DNA of 64,000 nt from Dokdonella sp. (lineage in GTDB: Bacteria; Pseudomonadota; Gammaproteobacteria; Xanthomonadales; Rhodanobacteraceae). The DNA is taken from contig NZ_JAHCAQ010000010.1 in NCBI RefSeq assembly GCF_019634845.1, positions 1 to 64,000 on the forward strand, given 5' to 3'. Every line of letters begins with the position of its first letter. Position 1 is the first letter of the stretch. Below the pieces are notes generated by a model. The model ran no database searches. It was not told the origin of the DNA and worked only from the letters and a program-made list of their open reading frames with translations. This document shows positions 43,986 through 55,100 of this stretch, piece after piece. Position numbers and translations under genes: made by a program.

Positions 43986-45566
43986 ATGCAGGCCATGAAC
44001 GCTACAGTCCGCCGCACCAAGCCAGCCGCGCCTGGCAACAAGCCGAAACCGGCCACGCCACGGCTGTCCAAATCCCGCATCCAGTCGGGTCGACAGTGCC
44101 ACAAGCGCCTGTGGCTCGAGATACACCAACCCGACGCCATCCAGTGGGATGACTCGGCCCAGGCACGCCTGGACCAAGGCACGGCGTTCGGCGAGCTCGC
44201 CCGTGACCTGCTCGGCGGCGGGTTGCTGATCGAAGCCGACCACCGGCACTTCGACCAAGCGCTCGCACAGACGCGCGACGCGCTGTCCTGCAGCCGTTCG
44301 CGACTGCCGCGCCTGTTCGAGGCAGCCTTCGAGTTCCAGGGCGTGCGCGTGCGCGTCGACGCGCTCGAGCGCGGTCGCAACAGCGATACCCTGATCGAAG
44401 TGAAGTCCTCGACCGGGGTCAAGGACGAATATCTGTGGGACTGCGCAATCCAGGCGTGGGTGCTGCGTGGTGCTGGCCGGCCGCTGCGCCAGATCGCTCT
44501 GGCGCACGTCAACAATCAATTCGTCTACACCCGCGAAGGCGACTACGACGGCCTGCTCGCGATCGAGGACATCACGGCGGAAGTCGAGGCCCTGCTGCCG
44601 AGCATCCCGGCGCTCGTTGCAGAACTGAAGCGTGTCGCCAAGGGCGACCTGCCGCGGATTTCGACTGGCGCGCATTGCCACACGCCCTACGAGTGCCCGC
44701 TGCTCGCATACTGCCAGGCCCGCGAGCCCAAATTGCCGGACTATCCGGTCGATGTCCTGCCGCGAGGTCACGCGCTCATCGCGCAGTTGCGCGCGCAAGG
44801 CCATGTCGACATCCGCACCGTGCCCGACCACTTGCTGACGCGCGACACCCACAAGCGCATCGCGGCCGCAACCCGTGACAACAAGCCATTCGTGTCCGAC
44901 GAGTTCGCCTCGATTCTCGATGCAATCGCGTATCCACGTTTCCATCTCGATTTCGAAACGATCCAGTACGTCGTCCCACGCTGGCTCGGGACACGCCCAT
45001 TCGAACAGTTGCCGTTCCAGTTCTCGTGCCATGTCGAGGATCGCGGCGGCACTCTGCGGCAGGAAGCGTTCCTCGATGTTTCCGGCCACCCACCCCTTGC
45101 CGCGCTCGTCGATCGCCTGATCGAAGTGGTCGGCAAGTCCGGGCCGATTCTGGTCTGGAACCAGGGTTTCGAGGGCCGTTGCATTCGTGAGCTGGCCGCA
45201 CGATTTCCGGAGAAGCGCAAAGCGCTGCTGCGCATCGTCGACCGCCTGGTCGACCTCCTGCCGATCTTCCGCGAGCATTACTACCACCGCGACATGCTCG
45301 GGTCGTGGTCGATCAAGGCCGTGCTGCCGACCATCGCGCCCGACCTCGATTACGGCGATCTCGACATCGGCGACGGCGGCGCCGTGCAACTGGCGTACCT
45401 GGAAGCGATTGCGCCCGATACGACGGCGCGCCGGCGCGAGGAACTGCGCAGCCAGATGCTCGCCTATTGCGAGCGCGATACGCTGGCCATGGTCAGGTTG
45501 TCCCAGTGGCGACCGGCAGCCGCGGTCCGCCGCGCCAATCGCGGGGGCCGCGCGAAAGCCTCATGA
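43986..45566 (+). CDS. DUF2779 protein: Cas4-like Fe-S nuclease plus DEDD exonuclease
   Basis: 526 residues; ATG 43995 is an alternative start. The N-terminal half is RecB/Cas4-like: C38 (SGRQCHKRLW), D125 (RVRVDAL), E138-V-K140 (LIEVKSS), and a C231-x5-C237-x5-C243 cluster, together the PD-(D/E)xK nuclease with a four-Cys Fe-S site. The C-terminal half is DUF2779, a DEDD-type exonuclease: D322-x-E324 (HLDFETI), NQGFEGRCI and YCERD near the end, a YxxxD third motif. Both nuclease sites look intact. Such proteins occur in bacterial defence neighbourhoods; substrate unknown. Likely co-transcribed with the WYL gene. Confidence 0.85.
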   Translation: MQAMNATVRRTKPAAPGNKPKPATPRLSKSRIQSGRQCHKRLWLEIHQPDAIQWDDSAQARLDQGTAFGELARDLLGGGLLIEADHRHFDQALAQTRDALSCSRSRLPRLFEAAFEFQGVRVRVDALERGRNSDTLIEVKSSTGVKDEYLWDCAIQAWVLRGAGRPLRQIALAHVNNQFVYTREGDYDGLLAIEDITAEVEALLPSIPALVAELKRVAKGDLPRISTGAHCHTPYECPLLAYCQAREPKLPDYPVDVLPRGHALIAQLRAQGHVDIRTVPDHLLTRDTHKRIAAATRDNKPFVSDEFASILDAIAYPRFHLDFETIQYVVPRWLGTRPFEQLPFQFSCHVEDRGGTLRQEAFLDVSGHPPLAALVDRLIEVVGKSGPILVWNQGFEGRCIRELAARFPEKRKALLRIVDRLVDLLPIFREHYYHRDMLGSWSIKAVLPTIAPDLDYGDLDIGDGGAVQLAYLEAIAPDTTARRREELRSQMLAYCERDTLAMVRLSQWRPAAAVRRANRGGRAKAS

Positions 45567-45630
45567 CGGTGGTGCGGCCGGCGCCCTGTTCCGCCTGCCG
45601 TAACCGGCGCGCAGCCACGGTGCCCAGCCG

Positions 45631-46524
45631 TCAGGCGCGGTAGCGCAGCGCTTCGAGCACCAGCGCGAAGGCCGGTGAAGGCTGGCGACGGCTCGGGTAG
45701 TACAGGTGATAGCCGGGGAACGGCGGGCACCAGGCCTCGAGCACGCGGACGAGGCGGCCGTCGGCGAGTTCCGCGCCAACCTCGTCCTCGGGCATGAACG
45801 CGATGCCGAGGCCAGCGAGCGCCGCCTGGATGGCCGGCGGCGTCGTGTTGAAGATCAACTGGCCTTCGACATGCACGTTCTGCGGACGGCCGGCACGTTC
45901 GAACTCCCACGCATACAGCCCGCCGTAGGTCGGCAGGCGCAGATTGATGCAGTTGTGCGCGAGCAGGTCTTGCGGCTTCTTCGGCGGCGGATTGGCGGCG
46001 AAGTAGGCCGGCGATGCCACCGTCACCATGCGCAGCCTCGGTCCGATCGGCACCGCGATCATGTCCCTGTCGATGCTGTCGCTCATGCGCACGCCGGCAT
46101 CGAAGCGGTCGGCGACGATGTCGCGAAACCCGTAGCTGACGTCGAACTCGATCTTGATGTCCGGATACTCGCGCAGCAGCGGCGCGAGCTTGGGCAGCAG
46201 GATCGAGCGCAGCACGCGGTCGCCGCAGGTGATCCGCACGGTACCGCCCGGCTTGTCGCGCATCGCGGTCAGCGCGTCCAGCTCGGTTTCGATCTCGTCG
46301 AAGCGATGGCCGATCGCGTGCAGCAGGCGCTCGCCGGCGGGCGTGGGCGACACGCTGCGCGTGGTGCGCGTGAGCAAGCGGATTTGCAGCCGCGCCTCAA
46401 GGCCGCTGATGGCCTGGCTGATCGCCGACTGGCTGATGCCGAGCAAGGCGCCGGCGCGGGTGAAACTGCCCTCGCGCGCGACGGTGACGAAGTACAGCAG
46501 CTCGTTGAGGTTGCGTCTGGCCAT
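45631..46524 (-). CDS. LysR-family transcriptional regulator
   Basis: 297 residues from ATG 46524. The N-terminal helix-turn-helix (LNELLYFVTVAREGSFTRAGALLGISQSAISQAISGLEARL) and the substrate-binding domain (about 90-295, DIKIEFDVSYGFRDIVADRFDAGVR) are typical. It is transcribed away from the quinone-oxidoreductase-like gene and probably controls the redox cluster that continues on the far side of the restriction locus. Confidence 0.92.
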   Translation of the reverse strand: MARRNLNELLYFVTVAREGSFTRAGALLGISQSAISQAISGLEARLQIRLLTRTTRSVSPTPAGERLLHAIGHRFDEIETELDALTAMRDKPGGTVRITCGDRVLRSILLPKLAPLLREYPDIKIEFDVSYGFRDIVADRFDAGVRMSDSIDRDMIAVPIGPRLRMVTVASPAYFAANPPPKKPQDLLAHNCINLRLPTYGGLYAWEFERAGRPQNVHVEGQLIFNTTPPAIQAALAGLGIAFMPEDEVGAELADGRLVRVLEAWCPPFPGYHLYYPSRRQPSPAFALVLEALRYRA

Positions 46525-46833
46525 GCGTCTGGCGCGCCACGACAGGCAGTGGTCGACCTTATAGCTGCTCCGAGGGCGGGTTCGCCAGTCGTCGCCGATC
46601 GCGACTGCAACGGCTCGCGGTGGCCGGTTTCGCTCCACGCCGCAGCGCGCCCCGGCAGCGGCGTCGATGCTCGCGCGTCGCGCGCGGCGCCGAGGTCACG
46701 GTGTCCACGACGACGCCGGGCGCGCGCGGCCACGCAACGCCTGCCGGCGGCAACGACCTTGCTGGCCAGCGCCGCTGCGGCGCGCGATCATCGGCCTCGT
46801 CGGCGCCGGGTCCGCGCACGAGGTTGATCGATC
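46525..46833. other. LysR / oxidoreductase divergent spacer
   Basis: 309 bases. No clear T-N11-A LysR box or sigma-70 pair was found. TGATCGATCA lies just before the oxidoreductase ATG. The spacer should hold both promoters. Confidence 0.3.
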
Positions 46834-47835
46834 ATGCAGGCCTTCATCGTCCATCGCTACGGGGACCCGACCGCGCGGCGCATCGGCGAAGTGCCGCTGC
46901 CGGAGCCCGCCAGCGACGAGGTGCTGGTCAAGGTGCATGCGGCGGGCATCAATCCGCTCGACAGCAAGCTCGCGGCGGGCGCCTACAAGGCCGTGCTGCC
47001 GTACCGGACGCCGTTCATCCTCGGCCACGATCTGGCCGGCGTGGTGGAGCGGATCGGCCGCGGCGTCACGCGCTTCCAGCCCGGCGATGCCGTCTTTGCG
47101 CGCCCGCGCGACGGCCGCATCGGCACGCTCGCCGCGTTCATCGCGGTCAACGAGGCCGACCTTGCGCGCAAGCCGGCCAACCTGACGATGGAGCAAGCCG
47201 CGTCGCTGCCACTGGTCGGCCTCACCGCCTGGCAGATCCTCGTCGAACGCGCCCATGTCGAGGCCGGCCAGAAGGTGCTGATCCATGCCGGCTCCGGCGG
47301 CTTCGGCACGATCGCGATCCAGCTTGCGAAGCATCTCGGCGCCCACGTCGCGACGACCACGGGCCCCGCCAATCTGGCACTGGTGCAACGGCTCGGCGCC
47401 GCCGTGGCCGTGAACTACCGAAGCGAGCGATTCGAGGACCGGCTCGAAGGCTATGACCTCGTGATCAACACCCAGGACAAGGCCACGCTCGAAAGATCGA
47501 TCGGCGTCCTCAAGCCCGGCGGACAACTGATCTCGCTGTCAGGCCCGCCCGATGCCGAGTTCGCCAGGGAAGCCGGACTCAACCCGCTGCTGCGACTCGT
47601 GGTCGGCGCCATGAGCGCCGCCATCCGGCGCAAGGCGCGGCGTCACGCCGTGCGCTACGCCTTCCACCTCATGCGCGCGAGCGGCGCGCAACTGGAGCGG
47701 CTGACGCCGCTGCTGGAAAACGGCACGATCCAACCCGTCGTCGACCGCATCTACCCGTTCGCGCAGATCGCCGAGGCCTTCGCGCATCTCGAATCGGGAC
47801 ACGCGCGCGGCAAGCTGGTGGTTCGCATCGACTGA
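46834..47835 (+). CDS. Zinc-independent alcohol dehydrogenase / quinone oxidoreductase-like protein
   Basis: 333 residues of the medium-chain dehydrogenase family. The GroES-like domain has HAAGINPLDSKLAAGAY and GHDLAGVVERIG; the NADPH-binding domain has VLIHAGSGGFGTIAIQLAKHLGA (GxGxxG-type). The catalytic zinc Cys is absent, placing it with quinone oxidoreductases and enoyl reductases. A divergent LysR gene suggests induction by an electrophile or quinone. Confidence 0.9.
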   Translation: MQAFIVHRYGDPTARRIGEVPLPEPASDEVLVKVHAAGINPLDSKLAAGAYKAVLPYRTPFILGHDLAGVVERIGRGVTRFQPGDAVFARPRDGRIGTLAAFIAVNEADLARKPANLTMEQAASLPLVGLTAWQILVERAHVEAGQKVLIHAGSGGFGTIAIQLAKHLGAHVATTTGPANLALVQRLGAAVAVNYRSERFEDRLEGYDLVINTQDKATLERSIGVLKPGGQLISLSGPPDAEFAREAGLNPLLRLVVGAMSAAIRRKARRHAVRYAFHLMRASGAQLERLTPLLENGTIQPVVDRIYPFAQIAEAFAHLESGHARGKLVVRID

Positions 47836-47909
47836 CCTGCGTCATCGCTGCGCGGGGCTGCGCGATCGCGGCCCGCGTTTCGCACGGGTTCGCCCGGCTC
47901 GGCGCACGC

Positions 47910-48383
47910 GTGGGAGTCGATCTGAACCGGCGTGACACTCTCAAGCTCGCAGCGACAACGCGCACAGGCGGCACCGCGATCCGCGTGTGCCTGGCCACCG
48001 AAGCGGCTCGAAGCATCGTCGTTGAACGCCGCGCCATCGACATGACCTTCAACAACGCCGGCATCCAGGTGCCGCCGAACGATGCAGCCGACGAGCCGAT
48101 CGAGAATTTCCGGCGCATCGTCGCGGTCAAGTCGTTCGGCGTATGGGCCAGAATGGAGCACGAACTGCGCGTGATGCGCGCGCAAGGATCGGGCGCGATC
48201 GTCCACGATTCCTCGCTCGGTGGCCTGATTGGCCTGCCCGGACGCGCGGCTCACCACGGCACCAAGCACGCCGCGCCCGGCATGACCAAGAGCGCCGGCG
48301 TGGAATACGCGCCGCGCGGCATCCGTGTCAACGCGGTGTGCCCCGGTGACCTGCCAGTCTATGTCGGCTTCACCGAGCACTGA
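47910..48383 (+). pseudogene. Broken short-chain dehydrogenase with Tat-signal-like fragment
   Basis: The first residues (LNRRDTLKLAATTRTGGTAI) look like a twin-arginine signal, then the frame joins an SDR body lacking its N-terminal TGxxxGxG cofactor loop (it starts at about IDMTFNNAGIQ). The catalytic YxxxK is changed to H-G-T-K in AAHHGTKHA. VNAVCPGDLP remains, but the C-terminus is short. Likely a composite remnant of two decayed genes; not expected to be an active SDR. Confidence 0.7.
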
Positions 48384-48546
48384 TTCAAGACCAGGATTTC
48401 GCTGTCATGGCGTCGGCGTTTCGGGGAAGGACGCGCCGCATGGCCTTGGCGACGCGCACGCCCGCCACCGGGCAGGCTGATAAAGTGCGGCTTTCCGAAT
48501 CACGCCGACGCCATGCCGCCACAACCCTTGCTGCCGGAACCTTGCC

Positions 48547-48759
48547 GTGGGCACTGAACCCTGGCAATCGGTGGCGCAGCTCGCCGCGCATCTGGGCGTC
48601 ACCCGCGACTCCATCAGCTGCCGCATCGAGCGCAAGCACCTGCCGGCGCATCGCGTCGGACGGCTGTGGAAGTCCAAGGTCTCCGAGGTGGATGACTGGG
48701 TGCGCGGCGGTGGCGCCGACGACAACAACATGAACGACTCGACAGGACAGCAACGATGA
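48547..48759 (+). CDS. Excisionase-type helix-turn-helix protein of the type I R-M locus
   Basis: 70 residues from GTG 48547. [45 protein letters not shown] is an HTH_17/excisionase-like DNA-binding domain. It overlaps hsdM by 4 bases (ATGA), so it is part of the operon and may control its expression. HTH genes in this position are frequent in type I R-M loci. Confidence 0.8.
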   Translation: MGTEPWQSVAQLAAHLGVTRDSISCRIERKHLPAHRVGRLWKSKVSEVDDWVRGGGADDNNMNDSTGQQR

Positions 48760-50327
48760 CCAGCGCCCAGCAACGCGCCGAACTGCAACGCCAGATCTGG
48801 GCCATCGCCAACGACGTGCGCGGCGCGGTGGATGGCTGGGACTTCAAGCAGTACGTGCTGGGCACCTTGTTCTACCGCTTCATCAGCGAAAACTTCGCCA
48901 GCTACATCGAAGCCGGTGACGACAGCGTGCGCTACGCCGACATGCCCGACAGCGTCATCACCACCGCCATCAAGGACGATGCGGTCAAGACCAAGGGCTT
49001 CTTCCTCTATCCCAGCCAGCTGTTCGCCAACGTCGCGGCCAGGGCCCACGGCAACGACAGCCTCAACACCGACCTCGCGGCCATCTTTGCCGCCATCGAA
49101 GCCTCCGCCAACGGCTACCCGTCCGAGCACGACATCAAGGGCCTGTTTGCCGACTTCGACACCACCAGCAACCGCCTGGGCAACACCGTCAAGGACAAGA
49201 ACACGCGCCTGGCCGCGGTGCTCAAGGGCGTGGCCGGGCTGGATTTCGGCCATGATTTTTATGAAAAGGGCGACGCCAGCCACATCGACCTGTTCGGCGA
49301 TGCCTACGAATTTCTCATCTCCAACTACGCCGCCAACGCCGGCAAATCCGGCGGCGAGTTCTTCACCCCGCAGCATGTCTCGCGCCTGATCGCGCAGCTG
49401 GCCATGCACGGCCAGGCCAGCGTCAACAAGATCTACGACCCCGCCTGCGGCTCCGGCTCGCTGCTGCTGCAGGCCAAGAAGCACTTCGACGCCCACCTCA
49501 TCGAAGACGGCTTCTACGGGCAGGAAATCAACCACACCACGTACAACCTGGCGCGGATGAACATGTTCCTGCACAACATCAACTACGACAAATTCGACAT
49601 CCAGCTCGGCAACACCCTGCTCAATCCGCACTTCGGCGATGAAAAGCCGTTTGACGCCATCGTCTCCAACCCGCCGTATTCGGTGAAGTGGCTCGGCAGC
49701 GACGATCCCACCCTGATCAACGACGAACGCTTTGCCCCCGCCGGCGTGCTGGCGCCCAAGTCCAAGGCCGATTTCGCCTTCGTGCTGCACGCGCTGCACT
49801 ACCTCTCCGGCCGTGGCCGCGCGGCCATCGTCTGCTTTCCGGGCATCTTCTACCGCGGCGGCGCCGAGCAGAAGATCCGCCAGTACCTGGTGGACAACAA
49901 CTTTGTGGAAACGGTGATCGCACTGGCGCCCAATCTGTTCTACGGCACCACCATCGCCGTGAACATCCTGGTGCTGTCCAAACACAAGACCGACACCGCC
50001 ACCCAGTTCATCGACGCCAGCGAATTGTTCAAGAAGGAAACCAACAACAACGTGCTGCTGGCCGAGCACATCGAACGCATCATGACCGTGTTCGCCAGCA
50101 AGGAAGACGTGCCGCACTTCGCCCGCTGCGTGCCGCACGCGCAGGTGGCCGCCAACGACTACAACCTGTCGGTGAGCAGCCATGTGGAGGCGAAAGACAC
50201 CCGCGAAGTGGTGGACATCGCGCAGCTCAACGCCGAAATCAAGACCACCGTGACCCGCATCGACCAGCTGCGCCGCGAGATCGACGCCATCGTGGCGGAG
50301 ATCGAGGGCGGGGAGAACGAGGCATGA
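48756..50327 (+). CDS. hsdM: Type I restriction-modification methyltransferase subunit HsdM
   Basis: 523 residues. N-terminal HsdM helical domain ([33 protein letters not shown]), SAM motif [14 protein letters not shown], and catalytic motif IV N305-P-P-Y308. As N-6 adenine methyltransferase it forms M2S, and with HsdR the R2M2S restriction complex. Overlaps hsdS by 4 bases. Confidence 0.96.
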   Translation: MTSAQQRAELQRQIWAIANDVRGAVDGWDFKQYVLGTLFYRFISENFASYIEAGDDSVRYADMPDSVITTAIKDDAVKTKGFFLYPSQLFANVAARAHGNDSLNTDLAAIFAAIEASANGYPSEHDIKGLFADFDTTSNRLGNTVKDKNTRLAAVLKGVAGLDFGHDFYEKGDASHIDLFGDAYEFLISNYAANAGKSGGEFFTPQHVSRLIAQLAMHGQASVNKIYDPACGSGSLLLQAKKHFDAHLIEDGFYGQEINHTTYNLARMNMFLHNINYDKFDIQLGNTLLNPHFGDEKPFDAIVSNPPYSVKWLGSDDPTLINDERFAPAGVLAPKSKADFAFVLHALHYLSGRGRAAIVCFPGIFYRGGAEQKIRQYLVDNNFVETVIALAPNLFYGTTIAVNILVLSKHKTDTATQFIDASELFKKETNNNVLLAEHIERIMTVFASKEDVPHFARCVPHAQVAANDYNLSVSSHVEAKDTREVVDIAQLNAEIKTTVTRIDQLRREIDAIVAEIEGGENEA

Positions 50328-51517
50328 GCCGCGTGGCGTTTCTGGAGAAGCTGCTCGATGGGGCGGAGGTGGAGTGGAAGGCGCTGGGGGATGTGGGCGA
50401 CTTCATTCGCGGAAACGGGATGCAGAAGAAGGACTTTGTTGAGGAAGGATTCCCCGCCATCCATTACGGGCAGCTCTATACCCGCTATGGGCTTTCGGCA
50501 GAACGAACCTTCACATATGTGCCCGAGAAACTGGCAAGCCAGTTAAGGCGAGCTCAAAACAATGATCTTCTCCTTGCCACAACGTCAGAAAACGATGAAG
50601 ACGTCGTGAAACCGCTCGCTTGGCTTGGTGGTGAAGTGGCGATATCAGGTGACATGATGCTGTTCAGGCATGCGCAGAACGTGAAATATCTTGCGCATTA
50701 CTTTCAAACCATTGCGTTTCAGGATCAGAAAAAAAAGTACATCACCGGCGCTAAGGTTCGCCGAGTATCAAGCGGCGATCTTGCCAAGCTAGTCGTCCCA
50801 ATCCCCTGCCCCAACAACCCGAACAAATCGCTGGAAATTCAGTCCGAAATCGTCCGCATTCTGGACGCATTTACCGCGGTGACCAGCGAGCTGACCAGCG
50901 AGCTTAGCGCACGCCGGAAGCAATACAACCACTACCGCGACAAGCTGCTGCGTTTTGAAGACGGGGAAGTGGAGTGGAAGACGTTGGGGGGCGTGGCGAC
51001 AATTGGTACCGGTAGTCACGATACTCAGGATTCAATTGCTGATGGCAAGCATATTTTTTTCGCACGCGGTCGTGAGCCTTTACGCCTAAACGAGTTTGAT
51101 TTTGACGAAACTGCAATCATCACGGCGGGAGATGGCGCGGGGGTGGGCAAAGTATTTCACTATGTCCAAGGAAAATATGCGCTACATCAGCGGGCATACC
51201 GCATAGTTCCTTGCGCAACTATCAATCCGCGATTCGTATATCACTGCATAAAATCTCATTTTTACACGTATATACAAAAGGCATCGGTGAGTTCATCTGT
51301 GACCTCACTGCGTAGGCCGATGTTCTTAAACTTCCCGATACCAGTTCCACCCCTCGCCGAACAAGCCCGCATCGTCGCCATCCTCGACAAATTCGACGCC
51401 CTCACGAATTCGCTGAGCGAAGGCCTGCCGCGCGAAATCGAGCTGCGCCGCAAGCAGTACGAACACTACCGCGATCTGCTCTTGAGCTTTTCTCGCACCC
51501 ACGGAGCCAGTGCATGA
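50324..51517 (+). CDS. hsdS: Type I restriction-modification specificity subunit HsdS
   Basis: 397 residues from ATG 50324. Two target-recognition domains (about 20-190 and 215-370) are separated by conserved helical regions. The central [26 protein letters not shown] and terminal [15 protein letters not shown] repeat one motif, and AEVEWKALG near the start echoes the middle one, giving the usual pseudo-twofold symmetry. The two recognition domains are visibly AT-richer than the flanking sequence, consistent with exchange between alleles. Target sequence cannot be read. Overlaps fic by 4 bases. Confidence 0.92.
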   Translation: MSRVAFLEKLLDGAEVEWKALGDVGDFIRGNGMQKKDFVEEGFPAIHYGQLYTRYGLSAERTFTYVPEKLASQLRRAQNNDLLLATTSENDEDVVKPLAWLGGEVAISGDMMLFRHAQNVKYLAHYFQTIAFQDQKKKYITGAKVRRVSSGDLAKLVVPIPCPNNPNKSLEIQSEIVRILDAFTAVTSELTSELSARRKQYNHYRDKLLRFEDGEVEWKTLGGVATIGTGSHDTQDSIADGKHIFFARGREPLRLNEFDFDETAIITAGDGAGVGKVFHYVQGKYALHQRAYRIVPCATINPRFVYHCIKSHFYTYIQKASVSSSVTSLRRPMFLNFPIPVPPLAEQARIVAILDKFDALTNSLSEGLPREIELRRKQYEHYRDLLLSFSRTHGASA

Positions 51518-52119
51518 TTCTGGAAAACAAACTCAACATCGACAATCAGGTCGAGCTCGCCAGGGCCGAAGAGAAACTCAGCAAACAAAAAGCCAAGCGG
51601 CTATTTGACTCGGGCGACATCCACAAGGCAGAGGTCGGCACTTTCAGCGACCTGTCGTTCATCCACGCCTATTTGTTCGGCGATATTTATCACTTCGCAG
51701 GCAAGATCCGTGAGGTCAATATCGCCAAAGGTGATTTCCGGTTCGCGCCCGTGCTTTACCTCGATGCCGCCTTGAAGCGCATCGATGCCATGCCGCAAAA
51801 CACATTCGATGACATCATCGAACAATATGTGGAGATGAACGTCGCCCACCCGTTCCGCGAGGGCAATGGCCGCGCCACCCGTATCTGGCTGGATCTGATG
51901 CTCAAGAAGGCAATCCGGCAGATAGTGGATTGGAATGGGGTGGACAAAGCCGAATACCTCTCGGCGATGCAGCGCAGCGTGGTGAAGGATCTGGAAATCA
52001 AGGCGCTGCTCAAACAAGCCCTCACCGACAAAGTTGATGACCGGGCCTTGTTCATGAAAGGCATCGATGTGAGCTATTACTACGAAGGCTATGACGAATT
52101 CAAAACCGACGAACTGTAA
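51514..52119 (+). CDS. Fic-domain protein (putative AMPylase) inside type I R-M locus
   Basis: 201 residues. The Fic core is intact: catalytic H112-P-F-x-E-G-N-G-R120 (HPFREGNGRATRIW), preceded by IYHFAGKIREVNIAKGDFRFAP, the flap region. Fic proteins transfer AMP or other nucleotides to target proteins and are common as an extra gene in type I R-M operons. It overlaps hsdS by 4 bases and sits 51 bases before hsdR. Whether an inhibitory glutamate is present was not established. Confidence 0.93.
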   Translation: MILENKLNIDNQVELARAEEKLSKQKAKRLFDSGDIHKAEVGTFSDLSFIHAYLFGDIYHFAGKIREVNIAKGDFRFAPVLYLDAALKRIDAMPQNTFDDIIEQYVEMNVAHPFREGNGRATRIWLDLMLKKAIRQIVDWNGVDKAEYLSAMQRSVVKDLEIKALLKQALTDKVDDRALFMKGIDVSYYYEGYDEFKTDEL

Positions 52120-52170
52120 CGCGCAGCCTGCAGGGAAAATGCGGTTCCAATCAAGGCAAGAACAAGCCCC

Positions 52171-55100
52171 ATGATCGACTACAAGCCCATCGCCGAATCC
52201 AACAGCTTCATCGTCCTCGACCGCTATACCAAGACATGGCAGGTCGCCGAGGGCTACCAGAGCGAGGATGCGCTGGAGCGCGAGTTCATCGAGGACTTGC
52301 GTAGCCAGGGCTACGAATACCTGCCCGGCTTGAACACGCCCGAAGCTCTGCTGGCCAATGTGCGCACGCAGTTGCAGGCGCTCAACGACGTGCAGTTCTC
52401 CGACAGCGAATGGGCGCGCTTCGTGGAAACCTTCCTGGACAAGCCCAGCGACGGCATTGTCGAGAAGACCCGCAAGATCCACGACGACTACATCCACGAC
52501 TTCACCTTCGACGATGGCCGCATCCAGAACATCTACCTGCTGGACAAGCAGCACATCGCCCGCAACAAGGTGCAGGTGATCCGCCAGTTCGAGCAGGGCG
52601 GCAGCGCCGCCAACCGCTACGACGTAACCATCCTGGTCAACGGGCTGCCGCTGGTGCAGGTGGAACTGAAAAAGCGCGGCGTGGCCATCCGCGAGGCCTT
52701 CAACCAGGTGCACCGCTACAGCAAGGAGAGCTTCAACAGCGAACACTCGCTGTACAAGTATTTGCAGCTGTTCGTGATCTCCAACGGCACCGATACCCGC
52801 TACTTCGCCAACACCACGGCGCGCAACAAGCACAGCTTCGACTTCACCATGCACTGGGCCAAGGCCGACAACAGCCCGCTGCGCGACCTGAAAGACTTCA
52901 CCGCCACCTTCTTCCAGAAGCTCACCCTGCTCAAGGTGCTGCTGACTTATTCGGTGTTCGACGTCAGCGACACGCTGCTGGTGATGCGTCCCTACCAGAT
53001 CGCCGCCACCGAACGCATTTTGTGGAAGATCGCCAGCAGCCATCAGGCGAAAAACTGGAGCGACGTGGAAAGCGGCGGCTACGTCTGGCACACCACGGGC
53101 AGCGGCAAGACGCTGACCAGCTTCAAGGCGGCGCGGCTGGCCACGGAGCTTGCTTTCATCGACAAGGTGTTCTTCGTGGTGGACCGCAAGGATCTGGATT
53201 ACCAGACCATGAAGGAATACCAGCGCTTCTCGCCCGACAGCGTGAATGGCTCGGACAGCACGGCGGGCCTGAAGCGCAACCTGGAGAAGGACGACAACAA
53301 GATCGTCGTCACCACATTGCAGAAGCTCAACAACCTGATGAAGGCCGAGCGCGACCTGCCCATCTACGGCAAGCCGGTGGTGTTCATCTTCGACGAGTGC
53401 CACCGCAGCCAGTTCGGCGAGGCGCAGAAAAACCTGAAAAAGCGCTTCAAGAAGTTCTGCCAGTTCGGCTTCACCGGCACGCCGATCTTTCCCGAGAACG
53501 CGCTGGGCGCGGACACCACCGCCAGCGTGTTCGGGCGCCAGCTGCATTCGTATGTGATCACCGATGCCATCCGCGACGAGAAGGTGCTCAAGTTCAAGGT
53601 GGACTACAACGATGTCCGCCCGCAGTTCCGCGCCATCGAGCGCGAGCAGGACGACAGGAAACTGAGCGCGGCGGAAAACCGGCAGGCCCTGCTGCACCCA
53701 CAGCGCATCGACGAGATCACGCAGTACATCCTGACCCACTTCCGGCAGAAGACCCATCGCCTGCAGGCCGGCGCGCGCGGCTTCAATGCCATGTTCGCGG
53801 TGGCCAGCGTGGATGCGGCCAAGCTGTACTACGACGCCTTCAAGCGCCTGCAGCAGGGCAGCGACAAGCCCCTGCGCGTGGCGACGATTTTCTCGTTCGC
53901 CGCCAACGAGGAGCAGGACGCGGTGGGCGACATCGCCGACGAGAGCTTCGAGGTGTCGGCCATGAATTCAAGCGCCAAGGAGTTCCTTGGCGCTGCCATC
54001 GGCGACTACAACGCGCAGTTCAAGACCAATTTCGGGGTGGACAGCCACGGCTTCCAGAACTACTACCGCGAGCTGGCCAAGCGCGTGAAGGAACAGGACA
54101 TCGACCTGCTGATCGTGGTCGGCATGTTCCTGACCGGCTTCGACGCGCCGACGCTCAACACCCTGTTCGTGGACAAGAACCTGCGCTACCACGGCCTGAT
54201 CCAGGCCTATTCGCGCACCAACCGCATCTTCGACGCCACCAAGACCTTCGGCAACATCGTCACCTTCCGCGATCTGGAACAGGCGACGGTCGATGCCATC
54301 ACCCTGTTCGGCGACGCCAACACCCGCAACGTGGTGCTGGAGAAAGGCTACAAGGAATACATGGAAGGCTTTACCGACGCGGCCACCGGCGAGGCGCGGC
54401 GCGGCTTCATGGCGGTGGTGGCGGAGCTGGAGCAGCGTTTCCCGGACCCTGCCGCCATCGAGAAGGAAGCCGACAAGAAAGCCTTTGCGAAGCTGTTTGG
54501 CGAGTATCTGCGGGTCGAGAATGTGCTGCAGAACTACGACGAATTCGCCAGCCTGAAAGCCTTGCAGCGCATCGATACCAGCGACCCGCAGGCGGTGGAA
54601 GCGTTCAAGGCGCAGCAGGGTCTTGGCGATGACGATTACGCCGCGCTGCAGGCCATCCGACTGCCTGCCGAGCGCAAGATCCAGGATTACCGCTCCACCT
54701 ACAACGACATCCGCGACTGGCTGCGCCGCGAGCGCGCCGGCGAAGAAAAAGCCAAGTCCAGCATCGATTGGGATGACGTGGTGTTCGAAATCGACCTGCT
54801 CAAGTCGCAGGAGATCAACCTCGATTACATCCTGGAGCTGATCTTCGAGAAGAACCGCAAGGTCAAGGACAAGGCGGCGCTGGTGGAGGATGTGCGCCGG
54901 GTGATCCGCGCCAGCCTTGGCAACCGCGCCAAGGAAAGCCTGGTGGTGGACTTCATCAACCGCACCGACCTGGATGCGCTCGGCGACAAGGCCAGCGTGA
55001 TCGAGGCCTTCTTCACCTTTGCCCAGGCCGAGCAGCAGCGCGAGGCGCAGGAACTGATCGACGCCGAAAGCCTGAATCCGGAGGCGGCCCGGCGTTATCT

